A program made the position numbers and the translations under genes. The notes under the pieces were generated by a model. The model saw nothing but the letters and a program-made list of their open reading frames with translations, did not search any database and had not been told where the DNA came from. 64,000 bases of DNA from Psoroptes ovis (Eukaryota > Arthropoda > Arachnida > Sarcoptiformes > Psoroptidae), in NCBI GenBank assembly GCA_002943765.1, contig PQWQ01000013.1, forward strand, positions 1,550,001 to 1,614,000. Direction: 5' to 3'. This document shows positions 48,591 to 58,396 of the stretch, piece by piece. Each line of letters begins with the position of its first letter. Within the stretch, counting starts at the first letter, position 1.

Positions 48591-51258
48591 CTAATCCATA
48601 TGATAATAATTTAATGATAATGAATTTATAATAAAACTATAAATGTCAACAATCTCCGAAATCTGTTCGAACGAAAACACAATTAGATCATCATTTACTG
48701 TTTATCATCATCTATGATTTACAATTTTATTCGTTGGTTTCGATCCGCCATGTCCACTACTTGTATCGATACGGATCATGAATGGTTTATCCGGGAAAAT
48801 TTTACCAAGTTTATATTGAAGCTGTGATATAAATTTATATGAATGCAATGGGGCAACACGATCGTCGTGATCAGCTATAAGAATGAAAAAAAAATACACA
48901 AATTAATCTATTGTCAACAATTATTATAAAATCAAAACCTGTGAGCAAAAGTGTTGCAGGATAATTTGTAACATTTTTCGATGGAATATTGTGTAAAGGT
49001 GAATAACGATACAAATAATGGAAATGTTTTTCATCATTTGGATTTCCATATTCAGAAATCCATGCATAACCAATTGTAAATTTTGGAAATCGTAGCATAT
49101 CTAATAAGCTGATTGAAAAAAAGATTATCGATATCAAAATGAATGTTGTTTGTCAATTTACCCAACACGACAAATTGTACATCCAAAAAGATCTGGTCTC
49201 TGATTGGAAACGGATGCCACCAATAATCCACCATTTGATCCACCTTCAATTATTAATCTATGATTAAAAAATATTAAAATCTATTTATAAAAAAAATAAA
49301 AATAATTTTTATACTTTTTCGGTTCAGTATAATTATTGTCAATTAAATATTCGGCTGCAGCAATAAAATCATCGAAACTATTTTGTTTCTGTAATAATTT
49401 TCCATTATGATGCCATTGTTTTCCATATTCACCCCCACCACGTATACCTGCTAACGCGTAAATACCATTCAAATTTTCTAACATGATCAAACGTGATGAT
49501 GAAAATGATGGTTTCATAATGCTATTGAAACCCCCATAACCATATAATAATGTTGGATGTGTTTCATTGAGATTTAAATCTTTTTTATAAACTAAAAACA
49601 TTGGAATTTTTGTTTGATTATCTTTGCTTGTATAAAATATTTGTTTGGTTATGAATTTATTTGGATTAAAATTTTTTGGCGTTGCTTGCTTGTATATGGA
49701 TGCTTCAATATTTGATTGATTTGAAAAATCGATGCGATAAATTGTTTTAGGTGTTACAAATGATGTGAATGAAAAAAAGGCTTGCGTATTATTTTTTCTT
49801 TTTCCAGTTATCCAATTTATTGATCCTAGCGGAATTTTGATTGGTTTTATCAGTGTGCCATCTGTCAAATTTCTAATCTCCAACCGACTATGGACATCAT
49901 GGATATAATGACAAATGATGAAATTTTCATTTACAATGTGAACAGAATTCAGTACATCATCATCATGTTCTAGTACTAAATCAATCCAATTCGATTCATG
50001 TAAACTTTGATCATCAGTTAAATTCACTTTAACTAAACGATAATTTGATGCATTACGATTCGTATGAATGTAGTGTATTGGGCCATCATTGGAAACATAA
50101 TCGAAACTTGAATCAAACGTTTCTATAATAGGTTTCAATGGTAATTTTCCATTAATGTTTGCTGCACCTGTATCGTTCAAATGATAATAATACCATGCTT
50201 CGAATTCACTACTTTGTTTGATGAATACATGCAAATATTGTCCACAATCGCTTACACGGGCAATACTACGAGAAAAATAATTTAAAGATCAAAATAATAT
50301 CTAAATATGAATTGAATTCAAGCATACAAACGATTGGTAGGTGTATCTGGTGTTTCATAAATCAATATATCATCTTGCTGTTTGGTGCCAATACGATGAT
50401 AATATAATTTATTGAATCTATTAAGAGCTGTGTTTGTGCCATCAATGTGACTAATGTTTGGAAAACGCTTAACGAATTCAAATACCGAATCAAATTATGG
50501 AACTTGAATCACAAGTATTAAAAAAAATCCATACCGAATAAAAAAATCCTTGATTATCATGCGTCCATGATGCAGCTGAAAATTTTATATTCGTCAATTG
50601 TTCATCTAAATCTGTTTCATTATCAACCGAACGTACACGTATTGTATTCCAATCGGAACCAGATTCATCGATACCATATGCGCACCATTTACCATCATTC
50701 GAAAAACTAATGGATGCAATCGATACGGTGCCATTTGTATTCATTCGGTTTGTGTCGATGAATACTTTAAGATTGTTCAAATTTGTACCATTCAACATAC
50801 GGTATAATATTGATTGATTTTCTAGCCCATTATTTTTATAAATATAATAATAATCGCCACGTTTAAATGGGCAACCAATACGTTCATATTGGAGCAAATT
50901 TTTGAATTTATCATATATTTCTTTTCTATACACACATTTTTCTACATATGATTTTGTAATAAAATTTTGTTCATCGATGAATTTTTTAGTTCGATTATCA
51001 TCTGTATTTTCAAGCCATCTATATGGATCAATAACCTATAAGGTAATGATGATATGCGAAAATTATTATTGTGTTTATACATTAATTTCATAATAAATAT
51101 CTTACTTCTACTCCAAAAAAATCATCTTTTATCGATTCATCACGAAAAACATCTGGATAATTGAAAATTTCATTGTTTTCTATGGTCTCGACACTATTTC
51201 TCAATGTTAAATTCAATAATATAACCACAATTACAACAAGAAAAGATTCCGAGTACAT
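48591..51258 (-). CDS. Prolyl endopeptidase (S9A), with signal-like N-terminus
   Basis: Serine peptidase that cuts short peptides after proline. I place eight exons: 51258-51106, 51035-50535, 50467-50328, 50265-49315, 49257-49162, 49108-48939, 48874-48723 and 48662-48591, with seven GT-AG introns of 53-70 bp. They join to 744 residues without a frame break. Family landmarks: NYPDVFRDES and VIDPYRWLEN at the N-terminus, WTHDNQGFFYS, LYGYGGFN, IRGGGEYG, then the catalytic triad Ser589 in GGSNGG, Asp674 in DHDDRV and His712 in SSGHGG. The last exon supplies the usual C-terminal helix (ISEIVDIYSF); without it the frame would stop early at 48708. The chosen ATG is the first in frame; a TTG six codons upstream is not used. 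Residues 5-18 are strongly hydrophobic, unusual because family members are normally cytosolic, and several N-glycosylation sequons (NGT, NQS) occur. It may therefore be secreted or lie in the ER. Confidence 0.93.
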
Positions 51259-51440
51259 TGTTTGAATGTTGTTCAAAATTGATTTCCGAATTGTGATTGA
51301 TCAAATGAAATTGAATAATGTCAATTGATTTTATTTCTTTTTTTTCTGCGAAATCTTCAATAATTGTTACAATTGTGACAATGAGTGATAATTTTTTATC
51401 AATCATCAATATATATTAAATCATGTTGATAAAGGAATGA

Positions 51441-51446
51441 TTTATT
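51441..51446 (-). terminator. Poly(A) signal for FOXRED1-like gene
   Basis: AATAAA on the minus strand, about 120 bp beyond the stop of the FOXRED1-like gene and 180 bp before the start of the prolyl endopeptidase gene. It supports two separate transcripts. Confidence 0.5.
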
Positions 51447-51566
51447 TTTATTATCATCAATTCAATATGTAATCGAATGAGTACAAGAAAAGTCGTTTAA
51501 AATAAGATTTGTTTTACTGAACTTTCTGACTAAAATATTGATGACCGATAATCAATTTACACATGA

Positions 51567-52870
51567 TTAATAAATATTTTGCTCTTTCAATGGCTGATTA
51601 TTCAATATACGATTCCAATTAAAACGTTCAAGATTGATTGTTTTAAATTTACCATTCAATATTAATTCCATCATAGATTGACCTATGGCTGGTCCCATCT
51701 GTATACCATGACCACTGAAACCGGTCGCCCAATAAATATTCGAATAATGTGGATCGATACCGATAATAGGATTCTGATCTAAGCAATTATAATCATAAAA
51801 ACCAGCCCATGCTGATTTAAGCTTCAATGCTTCAAAACAAGGTATGCGCTCAGCTAATATTGGATGAATATGTTTATCAAAATATGAATAATCAACATCT
51901 AAATTATCGATTTCAGGTTCCTCTATTGATGTCGGTGGTGAACGGCCGCAAATAAATTGACCAGCCGGACCTTCTCGGCGTACATAAACACCACTTTTAT
52001 CGATCAAAAATGGAAAATTCTCAGAATAGAAAACAAGGTTGCGACAATCGATCACATAAACATAACGCTTACGCGGTTCTATGGGCAAATTTATTTGTCG
52101 ATTATCATGTCCAAGATGTTTTGCTATTTGTTTTGAATCATACCCGGTACAAACAACACCGATATCGAATTCAATGTTTACTTGTTCATCATTCGGTGTT
52201 TTAATAATGACATTCCGACATTTTTTATCCTTAGTATTGAAGCCAATTATATTGGCATGAATAAATTCGGCGCCTAAAAATTGTGCTCTACTCTTCATCA
52301 ACATCAATAAACGATACGGATCAAACCATCCTTCATTATCAGTACCGAACACAGCTGCTTCAATATCATTACAATTAATTATTGGGAATTTTCGCCTAAT
52401 ATCTTCTTTTGTCAACCACTCGACTGATGCATTATATTTTCTTTGTATTTCATAATTATTTTTCAGTACATTTATTTGATTTCTATCAGCAAGTGTTAAA
52501 TAACCGATTTGATTGAATGATACATCTGGTAATGGCTGATCTAAAATACTAAGATGTTCATGAATATTTTTTATAAATTTCGATGAAAACATTGACATTT
52601 GAATATTTTCTGGCAACGAGAATTGTTGTCGTATGCCGCCAACGGACAATGTTGTTGATGCACGTGTATACTACAATTGAAATTGAACTTGAATTATTGT
52701 TTTTTATAAATAAAAATTCATTTTAAAAAAATAATATCAAAACATACACTAGGATCTCGCTCAATAACCATAACCTTTAAATTGATTGATGCTTTATTTT
52801 TGATGAAATATGCAATCGATGATCCAATAATACCGCCACCGAAAATGGCGATATCAATACGATTGGCCAT
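51567..52870 (-). CDS. FOXRED1: FOXRED1-like FAD-dependent oxidoreductase
   Basis: FOXRED1 is a DAO-family flavoprotein needed for assembly of mitochondrial respiratory complex I. Two exons, 52870-52748 and 52670-51567, join in phase 0 across a 77-bp intron (AGT|GTATGT ... TGTAG|TAT) and encode 408 residues. The dinucleotide-binding motif FGGGIIGSSIAYF is at 10-22, followed by VIERDPS at the end of beta-2. Strong family blocks follow: TLSVGGIRQQFSLPENIQ, DNEGWFDPY, LPIEPRKRYVYV, GVYVRREG, GGRSPP-like CGRSPP, SAWAGFYDYN and ATGFSGHG. The human protein is longer, mainly through an N-terminal mitochondrial leader. Here the first in-frame ATG puts the FAD motif only ten residues from the N-terminus, so no leader is visible. 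An upstream exon or non-AUG start is possible, because the frame stays open for about 70 codons further up without another ATG. Confidence 0.93.
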
Positions 52871-53270
52871 CTTTGTGGTGTTGGCAAAGATTACAAAAAA
52901 TCTGTTATTCAAGAAACATTTTTTTTTCAAAAATAAACGAATACCATTGAAGCAACTAATAATGCAAGCATTTTTATTAGAAAAATGAATATCAAATACA
53001 TCAATATCAAACTGCCAAGTGTAAATAATGAATATCGACCCAAAAAATGATATGATTTGAATTTGATTGATTGATATCAATTTTATTTAGATTATGATAA
53101 TAATAATAATAATATTCGAATGAGATTTAAAAGAAATAAAATTTGTTTGATTGATTAAAAGAGAAAATGTGCTGGAATGATGTTCAAATATATGAATATG
53201 ACAAGATTTTTTCTCCATTTAATTGAAATAATTTTTTGAATTCAATAACAAATTATTTGCCGTATTGGAC

Positions 53271-53600
53271 TCATATATTAATATTTCTTAATTTATGTTG
53301 TCGATGACCAGGATATTGTCGAGGATAACGATTATTGCCATATTCACCTTCTTGTCCTTCACCACCTTGTTGTCCTTCACCTTGTTGACCGCCTTCTCTA
53401 CCACCACCACCACCTCTACGATATTCATTATTGGCTCCTATATGCAAGATCAGTATAATCTATTATTGTAAAAAAGTTTAAAAATTAAATAATTTTCAAT
53501 TAAATTTACTTTTATGATCAAATGATTCACATAATGGAATTGATATTATTTGAATCATTAATAAACAAATGAAAAGTATTGTTATAATTGATGGACGCAT
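53271..53600 (-). CDS. Small secreted Gly/Gln-rich protein, two exons
   Basis: Exon 1 (53600-53510) encodes a signal peptide, MRPSIITILFICLLMIQIIS, followed by a short segment ending FDHK. A 72-bp intron (53509-53438, GTAAAT ... CATATAG) interrupts in phase 1. Exon 2 (53437-53271) encodes GGGGGREGG and repeated GEGQQGG/GEGQEG units, then YPRQYPGHRQHKL and a short tail to TGA. Total 85 residues. I do not recognise the family. The composition suggests an extracellular glycine-rich protein or a processed peptide; function is unknown. It shares orientation, size class and the phase-1 intron after the signal peptide with the next gene, suggesting common origin. Confidence 0.72.
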
Positions 53601-53733
53601 CTTGGATTCAAGTTTATAAACAGACCGAAATTGAAAATCGTTAGTTATCGATAATTGTTAGTAATTGTTTATTTTAGAAAGCATTCATTATGTGTTTTAA
53701 AATGGATTGAAAATTTCAAATTTCATGCCTTGA

Positions 53734-53741
53734 TTTATATA
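53734..53741 (-). promoter_or_regulatory. TATA-like box of small secreted protein gene
   Basis: TATATAAA on the minus strand, about 135 bp upstream of the ATG of the Gly/Gln-rich gene. Position is compatible with a core promoter, but A+T-rich DNA makes chance matches common. Confidence 0.35.
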
Positions 53742-53992
53742 TGAGAAAATACCCTTTATCTGTTTTTTTTTTCAATGAAAAAAGGTTCAGGAATGTTATG
53801 TTAATTCAGGTGTTTTTATTATTAAATAATATGAGACTATTATTATTATTATCTTGATAATTCACGTGTTTTCAGCCATAAGCTGAGTAAATAATCAATC
53901 AATCAATTTTATGGATTTAAAATGTATGAAATCAATTTTTAAAACAATTTATTTGTTTGCATAATCCTTTTTTTTTCAATGAAACCCAAATA

Positions 53993-54552
53993 TTAATTAG
54001 ATGTAGTCGATGTTGATGAAACAGTAGAGGAATACAATGTTGTTTGTGTTGAACCATCATTGAAAGGTGTACTTGTCGTTATGGTATTATTTGTGCCGTT
54101 ACAAGGTACAATTATGAATATAATTTCCGGCTCACAGATTGGATGTTTACGTCGGCCATTATCATGATGGTGATGATGAGGTGGACCACGACCACGACTA
54201 CCGTTAGGTGGACCACGACGGCGACGAATGAATGGTCTAGATGAATTGTAAGAATCGTCGTTATCATCATAATCTTGTCTATGATGATGCGATGGTGGTC
54301 CACCATTTGATGGTCCACGGTATTCGGGTGTGGATGCTATTACAGCATCATCATCATTATCCTTATATTCTTCTGGTTTACGACGACCAGAAAATGGATC
54401 ACTATCTAGATAAACTTTTGATTATTAATTTTTTTAAACAAAAAGTTTGAATTTCAATAGACTTTACCATTTGAATGTACAAATAACAAACAATTTGGTA
54501 TTATCCATAGACAAACTATTAAAGTAATAATGGATAAACGTAACATTATCAT
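53993..54552 (-). CDS. Secreted His/Arg/Gly/Pro-rich protein, two exons
   Basis: Exon 1 (54552-54468) encodes a signal peptide (MIMLRLSIITLIVCLWIIP, ending near LLFVHSN). A 62-bp intron (GTAAAG ... TATCTAG, 54467-54406) interrupts in phase 1. Exon 2 (54405-53993) runs 137 codons to TAA. The 165-residue product has an acidic DNDDDA stretch, GGPPSHHH, DYDDNDD, an RRRRGPPNG...RGRGPPHHHHH low-complexity core, a single pair of cysteines around a hydrophobic segment (ICEPEIIFIIVPC), NGT/NNT sequons and a Ser/Thr-rich tail likely to be O-glycosylated. I do not recognise the family. The histidine clusters could bind metal; this is inference. A second in-frame ATG two codons in could also start translation. 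Confidence 0.72.
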
Positions 54553-54600
54553 TAACTTGTTTCAAGAAAGATATTACAAAATAGCTTTGTAAATGAATGA

Positions 54601-54612
54601 TTCTTATAAGAA
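54601..54612. promoter_or_regulatory. TTCTTATAAGAA palindrome upstream of secreted gene
   Basis: A perfect 12-bp palindrome 49 bp upstream of the secreted-protein ATG. Its centre, TTATAA, could act as a TATA element for the minus-strand gene. Confidence 0.35.
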
Positions 54613-54903
54613 TCTCCTCAACAATCAATGATATAATCCATGATCCATATTTATATCAAATAAAAACATATCCAAAGTGATAAATCAAAAACATATTTAT
54701 GCAAAATTAAATAACAAATTTGATTAAATCTGTCAAAATTCTGTCTAGAATCTGTTTTTTTCCCATTTTAAACGAAAACACTTGTAAATTTGACATCGGA
54801 CAAGTGTAAATATCAGATTTTGCAAAAAATCTGGCAAAAAAAGATGTCAAAATTTGTTAAAAATATCAAATGAATCATTAATTGGAATTGACCTAATTTG
54901 CTA

Positions 54904-54916
54904 TTCTCGAATATTC
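54904..54916. promoter_or_regulatory. Heat-shock element, three units
   Basis: TTCTCGAATATTC: three alternating TTC/GAA units at 2-bp spacing, the binding pattern of heat-shock factor trimers. Confidence 0.7.
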
Positions 54917-54942
54917 GATAAAATGCATTTTTTCGGCAAATT

Positions 54943-54985
54943 TTCTAGAAATTTCTTGAAAAAATTTTTCGAGAAAATTCTCGAA
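54943..54985. promoter_or_regulatory. Two four-unit heat-shock elements
   Basis: TTCTAGAAATTTCTTGAA (54943-54960) and TTCGAGAAAATTCTCGAA (54968-54985) each contain four perfect alternating TTC/GAA units with 2-bp spacers, separated by seven bases. They lie about 225 bp upstream of the Hsp90 TATA box and about 390 bp upstream of the divergent secreted-protein ATG. Confidence 0.9.
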
Positions 54986-55166
54986 AATCACTTTAAAAAG
55001 GCATTTAATTGGTAATTTAAAAGGCAGAAGCATGCGTAGCGTCAAAAAATGTGCTTTAAACAGAAAAAGTAGTGGCATTAGTTTTAGTTATGTTTTGTTG
55101 TTGTTTTAAATAATTTTATGAATGAAATAATTTCTTGAGTGAAATAATGAAGTTTCTTGTTTATTT

Positions 55167-55179
55167 TTCGAGAATTTTC
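55167..55179. promoter_or_regulatory. TATA-proximal heat-shock element, three units
   Basis: TTCGAGAATTTTC: three units at correct spacing, ending 30 bp upstream of the Hsp90 TATA box, the usual place for a proximal element. Confidence 0.8.
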
Positions 55180-55209
55180 GCCAAAAATCTCGAAAATTGT
55201 GTTTAAATC

Positions 55210-55217
55210 TATATAAA
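55210..55217 (+). promoter_or_regulatory. TATA box of Hsp90 gene
   Basis: TATATAAA followed by a G+C-containing ACGCGACG stretch; transcription would start near 55240, leaving a 5' UTR of about 140 nt if there is no leader intron. I saw no clear intron signals between TATA and ATG. Confidence 0.75.
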
Positions 55218-55380
55218 CGCGACGATTTTCACTCACCGGCTTCATAGAAGAAATTGCCGAAAAAGTGATTCAAAAAGCTTTTAACTCTGTGACTAATCTT
55301 CAACTTTAAATTTTCAAATTGATTTCAAATACTTTGATATATTTTTTTTTTACGAATTCATCGATAATATTTCTACGAAA

Positions 55381-57546
55381 ATGCCTGAAGAAAACCAAAA
55401 CGTCGAAACATTCGCCTTTCAAGCTGAAATCGCTCAATTAATGAGCCTGATCATCAACACATTTTATTCCAACAAAGAAATCTTCCTGCGTGAATTGATA
55501 TCAAATTCTTCGGATGCGTTGGACAAAATACGCTATGAATCGTTGATTGATCCATCGAAAATTGCCAATTGTAAAGATTTCTACATTAAAATCATTCCAA
55601 ACAAAGATGAAAAAACGTTGACAATCATCGACACTGGTATTGGTATGACCAAAGCCGATTTGATTAACAATCTTGGTACGATTGCTAAATCTGGAACTAA
55701 AGCATTCATGGAAGCTTTACAAGCCGGTGCCGATATATCAATGATCGGTCAATTTGGTGTCGGTTTTTATTCTGCATATTTAGTTGCCGATAAAGTTACC
55801 GTTCATTCCAAACATAATGATGATGAACAATGGGTTTGGGAATCATCGGCTGGCGGTTCATTCACCATTAGACCTGATCAAGGTGAACAATTACCACGTG
55901 GCACCAAAATCGTTTTGTACATGAAAGAAGATCAAATTGAATATTGTGAAGAACGACGTCTCAAAGAAATTGTTAAAAAACATTCACAATTTATTGGTTA
56001 TCCTATTAAATTAGTTGTACATAAAGAACGTGAAAAAGAAGTATCAGATGACGAAGATGAAGACGCCGAAATGAAAGATGCCGAAAAAGAAAAAACTGAA
56101 AATGGTGATGAACCTAAAATTGAAGATGTGACCGAGGATGATGCTGACAAAAAGAAAAAGAAAACTAAAAAAATTAAAGAGCAATATGTCGATGAGGAAG
56201 AATTGAATAAAACAAAACCGATTTGGATGAGAAATCCTGATGAAATTACGCAAGAAGAATATGCAGAATTTTATAAAAGTTTAACAAACGATTGGGATGA
56301 TCATTTGGCAGTGAAACATTTTTCTGTGGAAGGACAATTAGAATTCCGTGCTCTATTGTTCGTACCGAAACGTGCACCATTTGATTTGTTTGAAAATCGC
56401 AAACAAAAAAATAACATCAAACTTTATGTTCGACGTGTATTCATTATGGAAAATTGTGAAGAATTAATACCAGAATATCTTAATTTCATGAAAGGTGTTG
56501 TCGACAGTGAAGATCTGCCATTGAACATCTCCCGTGAAATGTTACAACAAAATAAAATACTTAAAGTCATCCGAAAGAATTTAGTGAAAAAATGTTTGGA
56601 ACTATTCGAAGAATTGGCCGATGATAATGAAACATACAAAAAATTCTATGAACAATTTTCCAAAAATCTTAAACTTGGCATTCATGAAGACCATACTAAT
56701 CGTAAAAAATTGTCTGATCTATTACGATTCTACACATCAGCATCTGGTGATGAAATGTGCTCATTGAAAGATTATGTATCACGAATGAAAGAAAATCAAA
56801 AACACATCTATTTCATCACTGGTGAATCAAAAAGTATTGTTGCAAATTCTGCGTTCGTTGAACGATTACGTAAACGTGGCTATGAAGTCATCTATATGGT
56901 TGAGCCGATTGATGAATATTGTGCTCAACAATTGAAAGAATACGATGGCAAGACATTGGTATCGGTCACTAAAGAAGGTCTGGAATTGCCAGAAGATGAA
57001 GAAGAAAAGAAACGCTTCGAAGAATCGAAGAAAAAATTCGAAGATCTCTGCAAAGTGATGAAAGACATTTTGGACAAAAAAGTAGAAAAAGTATTAGTTT
57101 CTAATCGATTAGTCAATTCACCATGTTGTATTGTGACAAGTCAATATGGTTGGAGTGCAAACATGGAACGTATCATGAAAGCACAAGCACTACGTGATTC
57201 ATCAACTATGGGATATATGGCCGCTAAAAAGAACTTGGAAATCAACCCTGATCATCCTGTCATCGAAACTTTGAGACAGAAAATCGAAGTCGATAAAAAT
57301 GATAAATCTGTTAAGGATCTGGTCATTCTATTGTACGAGACATCATTGTTGTGCTCTGGATTTGGTCTCGAAGATCCACAAACGCATGCTTCAAGAATTT
57401 ATCGTATGATAAAACTTGGTTTAGGCATCGATGAAGATGATATTACTGAACTTGCTAACACTCTCAGTGATCAAACAATGGATGACCAGCAACAACCTGA
57501 TGCAGCAGCCACCGCAGATACTTCCAGAATGGAAGAAGTCGATTAA
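55381..57546 (+). CDS. Hsp83: Cytosolic heat-shock protein 90 (Hsp90/Hsp83)
   Basis: ATP-dependent chaperone of kinases, receptors and other clients. The 721-residue single-exon product carries the whole family layout. The N-terminal Bergerat ATPase has VETFAFQAEIAQLM, the catalytic Glu38 in RELISN, Asp84 in DTGIGM that binds adenine, and GTIAKSGT and GQFGVGFYS lid motifs. A highly charged Asp/Glu/Lys linker spans about 218-275. The middle domain includes NISREMLQQNKIL with the conserved Arg and Gln. The C-terminal dimerisation domain ends in MEEVD, the docking site for TPR co-chaperones, which marks it as the cytosolic rather than the ER or mitochondrial form. Heat-shock elements and a TATA box lie upstream, so the gene should be heat-inducible. 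Raf is a classic Hsp90 client, but the two genes are not adjacent, and I draw nothing from the linkage. Confidence 0.98.
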   Translation: MPEENQNVETFAFQAEIAQLMSLIINTFYSNKEIFLRELISNSSDALDKIRYESLIDPSKIANCKDFYIKIIPNKDEKTLTIIDTGIGMTKADLINNLGTIAKSGTKAFMEALQAGADISMIGQFGVGFYSAYLVADKVTVHSKHNDDEQWVWESSAGGSFTIRPDQGEQLPRGTKIVLYMKEDQIEYCEERRLKEIVKKHSQFIGYPIKLVVHKEREKEVSDDEDEDAEMKDAEKEKTENGDEPKIEDVTEDDADKKKKKTKKIKEQYVDEEELNKTKPIWMRNPDEITQEEYAEFYKSLTNDWDDHLAVKHFSVEGQLEFRALLFVPKRAPFDLFENRKQKNNIKLYVRRVFIMENCEELIPEYLNFMKGVVDSEDLPLNISREMLQQNKILKVIRKNLVKKCLELFEELADDNETYKKFYEQFSKNLKLGIHEDHTNRKKLSDLLRFYTSASGDEMCSLKDYVSRMKENQKHIYFITGESKSIVANSAFVERLRKRGYEVIYMVEPIDEYCAQQLKEYDGKTLVSVTKEGLELPEDEEEKKRFEESKKKFEDLCKVMKDILDKKVEKVLVSNRLVNSPCCIVTSQYGWSANMERIMKAQALRDSSTMGYMAAKKNLEINPDHPVIETLRQKIEVDKNDKSVKDLVILLYETSLLCSGFGLEDPQTHASRIYRMIKLGLGIDEDDITELANTLSDQTMDDQQQPDAAATADTSRMEEVD

Positions 57547-57712
57547 AATTGATCTTCACTAATTCATCATTACCTATCTGTTGATCATTCACAAGTGATA
57601 CGCATATCGTTAATTTTTTCATTATTAGTAGTTACATTTGTATTTAAATTTTTTCATTTGTCAATGATTTAGAATTTTAAATACTTAGAATAATTGTACT
57701 TATTTATAGATC

Positions 57713-57722
57713 AATAAATAAA
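57713..57722 (+). terminator. Poly(A) signals of Hsp90 gene
   Basis: Overlapping AATAAATAAA (two AATAAA hexamers) about 170 bp after the stop codon. Confidence 0.75.
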
Positions 57723-58036
57723 AGTTATTTTTTTAAAAATTAAATGTCACTAGAATTTTATTGTTAATTGAGTAAAGTTGAGATCCCAATTCATAACACG
57801 TATGTGAGATGCAAAAAATTGAAATTTGAAAGATTTTGATTTCGAGATAATAATTGATAATCCAAATGATTAACTGATTGATTTTAGAAATCTTTAAAAT
57901 ATAAATGTTAGTAAAATGTTAGTAGATAAAAAATTAATATTTTGGTTTGGATAATTTGTCAGGGATGCATGGTTATCGACGACGTTCGGGATTCGGAAAT
58001 GGCAATTGGATTATTGGCTGGTTGGTGATTGGTGAT

Positions 58037-58396
58037 TCATTTATAAAAAAGAATCTTACGAGAACGTTGAAAGCCTTCATTGGCACGACCAAGTTCATCC
58101 AATGAATTGACTACCATTCGATCATCATTATTCAAAACAGTTTTTCGTTGTTCATCTAATCGTTTTATCCATTGTCGTAAATCCTCACAACATTCACGTG
58201 ATTCATTGAATATTTTGCCATCAATACCTGGCCATTGTCGTTGTATTTTTTCAATTTGTTCTAATACTTTTTTTGCTTTCTTTTTTTCATCATCAATCCA
58301 ATCAATACAGGTGTCTAATTCATCGACAATCAATTTGCGTGTTTTACAAATCAATTGTTTCATTTCAATTTCGGCACGTTCTTTTCCGGTTGTCAT
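58037..58396 (-). CDS. Unrecognised helical protein, paralogue A (119 aa)
   Basis: Single-exon frame from ATG at 58396 to TGA. No signal peptide or membrane segment. The sequence is highly charged with heptad-like spacing (KKKAKKVLEQIEKIQRQW) and should be almost entirely alpha-helical. The C-terminal half (KIFNESRECCEDLRQWIKRL, then RMVVNSLDELG and RKILFYK) matches the same part of the gene at 59614 over about 60 residues, including FNESR, NDD, RMV, LD and a final RK-x-x-F-x-K, so the two are tandem paralogues. The frame is longer than expected by chance and uses host-like codons. I cannot assign a function; an intracellular helical-bundle adaptor is only a guess. It is convergent with Hsp90. 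Confidence 0.7.
   Translation of the reverse strand: MTTGKERAEIEMKQLICKTRKLIVDELDTCIDWIDDEKKKAKKVLEQIEKIQRQWPGIDGKIFNESRECCEDLRQWIKRLDEQRKTVLNNDDRMVVNSLDELGRANEGFQRSRKILFYK

Noticed and set aside
48708..48722. TGA at 48710-48708 as the end of prolyl endopeptidase
   Set aside because: It lies inside a 60-bp intron (GTAAAT ... GAACAG); splicing restores the conserved C-terminal helix in exon 8.
51259..51276. Six-codon upstream extension of the prolyl endopeptidase beginning with TTG
   Set aside because: The first true ATG in frame is at 51258, so the extension is unlikely to be translated.
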